The notes beneath the pieces were generated by a model, which worked only from the letters and a program-made list of their open reading frames with translations, made no database searches and had not been told where the DNA came from. Of a DNA stretch of 54,351 nucleotides, positions 49,608-54,351 are shown one piece after another (positions within the stretch are counted from its first letter, which is position 1; each line of letters opens with the position of its first letter). The stretch lies in the NCBI RefSeq assembly GCF_000006405.1, contig NW_003202100.1, positions 62,495 through 116,845 of the forward strand. Reading direction: 5' to 3'. A program made the position numbers and the translations under genes. This DNA is from Perkinsus marinus ATCC 50983. Its lineage: Eukaryota; Perkinsozoa; Perkinsida; Perkinsidae.

Positions 49608-50910
49608 ATGACGACGACGACGACGGCTCATGCCTTCGGTCTGCCAGCTGACGTATCACTGTACTAGTCGCCTCTCTAGTAGCTGCTCATTATGGAATCC
49701 CTCGTTTTGGTAGGTATAGTCCATTCCCTAAGTCGGAGTCGTCCGAGACTAAGAAGGGAGTAGAAGGTTCCGTGAACCCCTTTGGAGTTAGATCTGGGCT
49801 CAACATACGACTGGCAGGAGACTGTGCGGCAGTAGTAGAATGGGGAAACTATATTGTCTTCGCCAAAGCATCGGTAGTATGCTCCGCTTGGCCCGGCGCT
49901 ATGGCTGAATGCTGGCTGGTAGGGCCCGAGACAAGCGACTGGGGCTCTTGTGGGTGTTGGTCGCCAACACGATAGATTAGCCTTGGATGTAAATGTAGCA
50001 GCATCCTCTGTGGGTGTCACTAAAACTGAGCAGGAGAAGAGGGACGCAGATGCAATGTAGTATCATGGATAGGGTCCTCTAGTTTGACTATTCCTTTCTA
50101 GTTGCGAGGACCTCTCCAACACTATCACGAGTGGTCTCTCTGCAGTAGTGGTGGCCGAGCATTACCCTAAAAGTGTAGTATAAGGGTGTAGTCTAGTGTA
50201 TGGTTATCCAGTGCCCTTAGGTCCTCCCACTGAATGTGTCGGTTGTCTCCTGCCCTCCTGGTGGCTTCTCAGCCGAACGAGTACTGCCGTGTGCTATGGC
50301 TGCTGCTATGACTGCTACGGCATTGTGTGTAAGTTGGGGTATTCGCGGGGTCTCAACCGTTGTAGTAGCCCTTTCTCGAGGGCGCTATATAGGACTCTCT
50401 AGGAAGTATCACTCTCACTGAGATACGGCTTCCTTTCATCATGAGGGCTGTCCTCTGCAAGGCTCTATTATCGGGCTTATGCGGGTGGTCTCTTCGTGGT
50501 TGAAGACTGTGATTTCTGTGGGTCGTTTGAAAGCAGCTTCAGGTGCACGTATCGGACATTCTAAGTGTGGTCAATATCGCCTCTAGAGGCAATTGCGTGT
50601 TGGCAGACCCAACACTAGGCGAGGACCTCCCCGATGGAGACAAGAGTGAGAGGCAGCATCTCACCACACTTGGCTTGACTTATGTCTCGAAAGAAGTAGT
50701 GACGTATGAGCTCCCCATTCTCAGGGACAGCTGTTTTGGTAGGTGCTCCTTCTACGGTCACTGTCCTCGTCACCTGAGGTGGGAGGAGGGAGGGATAAGA
50801 CTAAACCGAATATGTCGAAAATACTAAGCTATGGGTTCGCCGCGACCACTCAGGTGTCTAAGGAGATAGAAAGGGTTATAGGGGAGAGAGTTCGTCGGGA
50901 TGGCCTTTGA
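49608..50910 (+). CDS. RNase PH-domain exosome ring subunit (Rrp42/EXOSC7-like)
   Basis: A plus-strand gene with several exons, stop at 50908-50910. Blocks follow the RNase PH fold in order: GLNIRLAGDCAAVVEWGNYI (compare GSARVKLGxTxVLVGVKAE), LALDVNVAASSVG and SCEDLSNTITSGLSAVVVAE (LDTEIANTLxRIF region), VLPLNVSVVSCPPGGFSAER with AMAAAMTATAL (VLYVDVLLLECGGNLFDAIS...AALFNTRIP), then RGNCVLADPTLGEDL (VVDATLQEE) and a C-terminal helix VSKEIERVIGERVRRDG. Phosphorolytic residues are not evident, as expected for non-catalytic eukaryotic ring subunits. The core exosome degrades and trims RNA from the 3' end. Whether it is Rrp42, Rrp43 or Rrp45 cannot be told here. The N-terminus is unresolved; 49608 is the first plausible ATG. 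Confidence 0.65.
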
Positions 50911-51014
50911 GTACCATAACGTTTATTGTTCCTACTGCTGCTATGTGTGTCGAGTTTAGTATGAAAATGATGTTCCTGCTATTTATGGTCGCTTGGTGTT
51001 AGTATCAGTTTTCA

Positions 51015-52955
51015 ATGCAACATCAAAACACCGAGAAGGGCGATGAACGGTGGAGGCCCTATTCCTTTATATGGACCTACTGTATCGTCCTACCAGTGGT
51101 GCTGATGACGTTATGGCTGATCACTGCAATGGTGCTGGAGGCATGGAGAGCTGATAGGACCAGAGGGCAGGCGGGTGAGGGTCTTCACAATGGATGCTGG
51201 TTCCGCTGACGGGCGCGCGCTTTTGTTGTAGGTGTACCTGCACCGTTGGCCCCAGAGGACTACCTTCGGCGCGAGGAGGAACTCGGAATAACAAGTATTA
51301 GTTTCGCTCCTCTGAGGACGGCAGCACGATGGTTGTTTTACTGCCAACCAGAGCTGTCCCTGGTAGGTGTAGATGTGCCGGTATGGTTGCTAAGGTAGCC
51401 GTTGTTAGGAAGTGGCTAGTGTGGATGGTGGAGCGCACTCGAGTGGAGATGAACGCTTCGCTTCGTGGTTCCTCACGCCATCAACGCAACTGCTGGGATA
51501 CTTCACTTACTCAATAGTATTCGTGACGTCTATTGTGGGTGGGCTCATGAGGTAATCATGGGCATCTATAACTCATCAGTGTGTTGGGTGTAGGGGAAAG
51601 TGGGTGTTGAGAGTGCCAGCGAGGGACAATACTGCTAAGATGAGTAGGGGGGTCGAGCTGGGAAGTGTCGGAAATGTGGTATGTTGAATTATCTGGAAGT
51701 ATTGAGCTACCATTGTCGAGCTGTGAGGTGTCGGAAATGTGGTATGTTGAATTGTCTGGAAGTATTGAGCTAGCATTGTCGAGGTGTGCTCCTCTCCTGG
51801 GATTGGGATAAGTGGGGCCCTCCTCAGTGTAGGGCCTGTGGAAGTCTCTTGAGTATCGCTGGGGCCATTGGGAAGAGCATTGCCCTCGTCGCTCAGATAG
51901 GATAGAATTGCTCAACGCTGTAGTGACAAGTCTGTTGGCTTTTGGGGTGATCGCGTACAAGACGGCGACGGCAGCCCTTGCTCGTCGGGAAGGCTCGACC
52001 TCAGCTGATGTGCTGGCTAATTGGTTCCTCTTGCAGCCCTGCCATGTAAGAGGTTCCTGTGATAGTGAATTCACGATGGGTTTAGGTGTTCTGCATTGGG
52101 CTTGGGGTCATCTACTGGTCCCGGAGGTGGAAGGTGTCCATCTACTTTTTCAACGTGTACCTTCACTTGATGTGGGGTGTGGCTCTGGCTTTGGTCTTTG
52201 CTGAGATGGAGGAGTACAACAAACGAGGCTACCCTCTCGGTGATAATATACCACCTGTTGGGCAATTCGCAGTGGATAGTCGTGGGTTCTGATTGTGGTA
52301 GAGCCTTGTATGCGTAGTGTTAGTCTCTTTGGGTAGCGTTTATGGTGTTGTCTGTGCCAGAGACCTTCCACTTCTATCTGGAGCATTGGGTACTGGTGCT
52401 AGCCCCTTTTATTCTCATTGCTATGCGAACGTGAGTATAACATGGGCGCAGCGGTCACCGTTATTGTGAAGCAGATACCCAGTGTTTAAGCCGAGACTTT
52501 GGTTCTGTTATTCTCTCGCGGGTGCATTTCATTCCTGTCTATTGCAGCCTCTCCATTTTGTCTTGTTGGTTCAGATCAACTATCAGACTCATCCCCCAGG
52601 AGGTGACCATAACCATACTCGGGCTGCTGCCCTTCTGAATAGAGTGTTGTCCCTTTCAGGCCCTTTACGGCACTTTGGTAGGTTCTACAGGCCTGTTCAG
52701 TAAGGTTGACAGCCTAGGCCTTTTCAGCTACGCTCTCTGTATAGGTACGTGTTTTGTTGGCTCTTGACCTATCTCTTCTCTCGATGCATTATACCGGCGT
52801 GGGTGGCCTTCTGTGAGCGCTACATATGGTCTCGATCGAAGGGAACTGAGCATAGTGGGCATCTGCCGAATAAGGTAACTTCATGTAGGCCAACTCTCTA
52901 TACTTAGCCTCAGGCGGCCAGCCCTGTAGAAGGTGGAAAGAATAAAGTCTCATGA
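51015..52955 (+). CDS. TMEM164: TMEM164-like multi-pass membrane protein
   Basis: A plus-strand gene from the ATG at 51015 to a stop at 52953-52955 with about ten exons. Hydrophobic segments: IWTYCIVLPVVLMTLWLITA, VVTSLLAFGVIAYKTATAAL, the family block NWFLLQPCH (NPCH in animals), FCIGLGVIYW, FFNVYLHLMWGVALALVF, VPETFHFYLEHWVLVLAPFI (compare LELEIYYIQHVMLYVVPIYL), FCYSLAGAFHSCLLQPLHFV and a last span CWLLTYLFSRCIIPAWVAF, ending GGKNKVS. TMEM164 has been described as an acyltransferase making ether-linked polyunsaturated phospholipids. The Cys-His of LQPCH, thought to be catalytic, is kept. Likely location is the endoplasmic reticulum or another endomembrane. A 340-bp intron (about 51551-51901) contains a 63-bp tandem repeat. 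Confidence 0.72.
51652..51786. repeat. 63-bp tandem repeat, two copies, in TMEM164-like intron
   Basis: Two head-to-tail units (about 51652-51714 and 51715-51777) share TGTCGGAAATGTGGTATGTT and TCTGGAAGTATTGAGCTA and differ at only a few positions. A third partial unit starts at 51778. Confidence 0.9.
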
Positions 52956-53117
52956 AAGTTTATTCTCACTCACGTATTGCTACACTTATATGAGATTGAG
53001 GATAGCAAGGTTCTAATATGAGATCGCAGCATGCCGCGGTTGGTCTCGGGTTTTACGGGGGAACACTCACTACTCCCAATGTGATCGTCATGTAGTTTTT
53101 TGTCCAACCCTGTTCGT
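52956..53117. other. Intergenic stretch
   Basis: About 160 bp between the TMEM164-like stop and the ankyrin gene start; no feature recognised. Confidence 0.4.
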
Positions 53118-54351
53118 ATGTCCGCAACAGTGGACTCATTGGTTAAGACGATTCTAAAGGGTGGCTCGTCAGCTGGGGAGGTAACTCGTCAGTTGAGCTG
53201 GGTGGAGGACGCTAATGCTGTGGGCAAGAGAGGCGTCACTCCTCTTATCGCTGCAATAGAGTCTGAAGATGATGAGGTAATGATGAGGTGTCCCCGTCCT
53301 CGATACCGCTCCATTTGATCATCGTAAGATAGTAGTGGGGTGGGTTCCGTACGGACCATTGCTGTGTCCAGTGAGTTTGTTGAGACCCCTACTCAGTAGG
53401 GGCTCAGTCGGGGTGTCTTAGATAGACAGGAGGGCCTACTGTCTGTCCTGGTCCCGGATGGTGGAGTCTTCATTGCTAAAAGGGATTCTGTTAACAACGA
53501 TAGTGACTTGTTCCTCACTGACGCCCGAGCTAAGCGACAAGCTTCTTATCGGTGCATATGGACTCCTCGATGGCGAGAAAAGTGGGGCCGCTTTCACCGC
53601 TGAATAGTCGTGTACTCTTAGTGTTGAAGAGGACTTCATCATCGCCAATGCTAGCGAACCATGTTTAGATAATTTCGGTCCTATTGGATAGCAAGAAGGT
53701 CGACGTTAACGTTCGTGATGCGGTGATGGTGTTACCTCCTATTGTAAGGGTGGGGTGGTCTCGAAAGGGTGCAGGACAAAACAGGTCCATGCGGTTCGTC
53801 ATGGTGGAGGAGCCCTCCTGCCTCTTATCAAGAGAGGGGCCGATCTGAAGGTCGCTGACGAGGCTGGGGATAATGTGGCGCATTGGGCGTGTAGGTAGGA
53901 GGAGAGGAGAGGGTTTCGAAAGGGGTGTGGTATTGGAAATTCACTACACGTGGTCGGAGTCGGATCTGTTCGTGTAGGTAGGCTGAACGAGCCGTCGGCA
54001 GTGACTTTACTGGGCAAGTCGAGTCCCTCTATATTCACTGCCACTGATGATGAAGGAAGTACTATCTGCCCTACCTCGGTTAGCTGAGGGGGTTATTAAT
54101 ATGATCTGTAGACACACCACTCCATGTGGCTCTCTTGGAGGGTCAGCAGGAGGCTGCCTTTGCCGTGCTCGACCCCGACCTGGGCTTGGTAGAGGTACTT
54201 GATCTCAACAGCAAGAACGATCTCGGCGAGACCCCACTGGTGTTGGCAGTGAAAGGGTAGGCATCATGAAGGGTCTTGACGATGACGATGAGCGTGTGCA
54301 GGCGCATGGGGAACGTAGTGCAGTCTTTGATTGATACGGGCAAGATTGACA
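53118..54351 (+). CDS. Ankyrin-repeat protein, truncated by the window edge
   Basis: Start at the ATG at 53118: MSATVDSLVKTILKGG, then DANAVGKRGVTPLIAAIES (an ankyrin helix pair with the TPLIAAI box), donor GTAATG at about 53278. Later segments carry LLPLIKRGADLKVADEAGDN with VAHWAC, FTATDDEGSTICP, and near the edge VLDLNSKNDLGETPLVLAV. At least four ankyrin units are therefore present, spread over several exons. Ankyrin repeats bind proteins; no partner domain is visible before the window ends. Confidence 0.65.

Overview
The window is nuclear DNA of a protist, most likely an alveolate of the Perkinsus (Perkinsozoa) or dinoflagellate side. The evidence is a eukaryotic tRNA-Pro gene, genes split by many very short GT-AG introns (mostly 30-65 bp), a Mei2-type RNA-binding protein, a calcium-dependent protein kinase, and, at the 5' end of a retrotransposon, a 20-nt sequence that closely resembles the spliced leader of dinoflagellates and Perkinsus as I remember it. 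The genus is inference. Most exon joins below were made by eye from reading frame, splice dinucleotides and family conservation.

Layout. 0-4.4 kb, minus strand: an intronless helical-repeat protein and a translation-factor gene that combines an eIF4B-like Arg/Asp-rich region with a C-terminal W2 domain. 4.4-6.3 kb: non-coding DNA with a 300-bp tandem duplication. 6.3-7.3 kb, minus: a UPF0126 membrane protein. 7.9-8.2 kb: triplet microsatellites. 8.5-11.1 kb, plus: a CDPK interrupted by a 100-N gap. 11.3-12.3 kb: doubtful exons. 12.6-15.1 kb, plus: a DCAF11/WDR23-like WD40 protein. 15.1-16.7 kb, minus: three unrecognised coding segments. 16.7-28.1 kb, plus: a long RCC1-repeat / CH-like / coiled-coil gene. 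One of its exons carries a 4.9-kb LINE in antisense orientation (21.2-26.1 kb) with a perfect 14-bp target-site duplication, and one of its introns holds an antisense tRNA-Pro gene.

28.1-35.2 kb: a DEDD 3'-5' exonuclease-like gene and a GT4-like glycosyltransferase gene, both minus. 35.9-36.8 kb, plus: 1-Cys peroxiredoxin (PRDX6 type). 37.2-38.8 kb, minus: a coiled-coil protein. 39.5-40.6 kb, minus: an intronless, probably secreted protein. 41.1-43.7 kb, plus: lysyl-tRNA synthetase with a possible alternative mitochondrial start. 44.5-45.8 kb, plus: an NSRP1-like splicing factor. 46.5-49.2 kb, plus: a Mei2-like protein with three RRMs. 49.6-50.9 kb, plus: an RNase PH-like exosome ring subunit. 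51.0-53.0 kb, plus: a TMEM164-like membrane protein. 53.1 kb to the edge, plus: an ankyrin-repeat protein that runs off the window.

The genes do not form a pathway. Several concern RNA and translation (eIF4B/W2 protein, LysRS, NSRP1, Mei2-like, exosome subunit, DEDD exonuclease), but this is what a gene-dense eukaryotic contig would show by chance. The most informative features are the LINE with its spliced-leader-like 5' end, its insertion into an exon whose frame is restored when the element is removed in thought, the eIF4B/W2 fusion, a WD40-gene intron with no usable GT-AG boundary, and a cluster of introns near the lower size limit for splicing.
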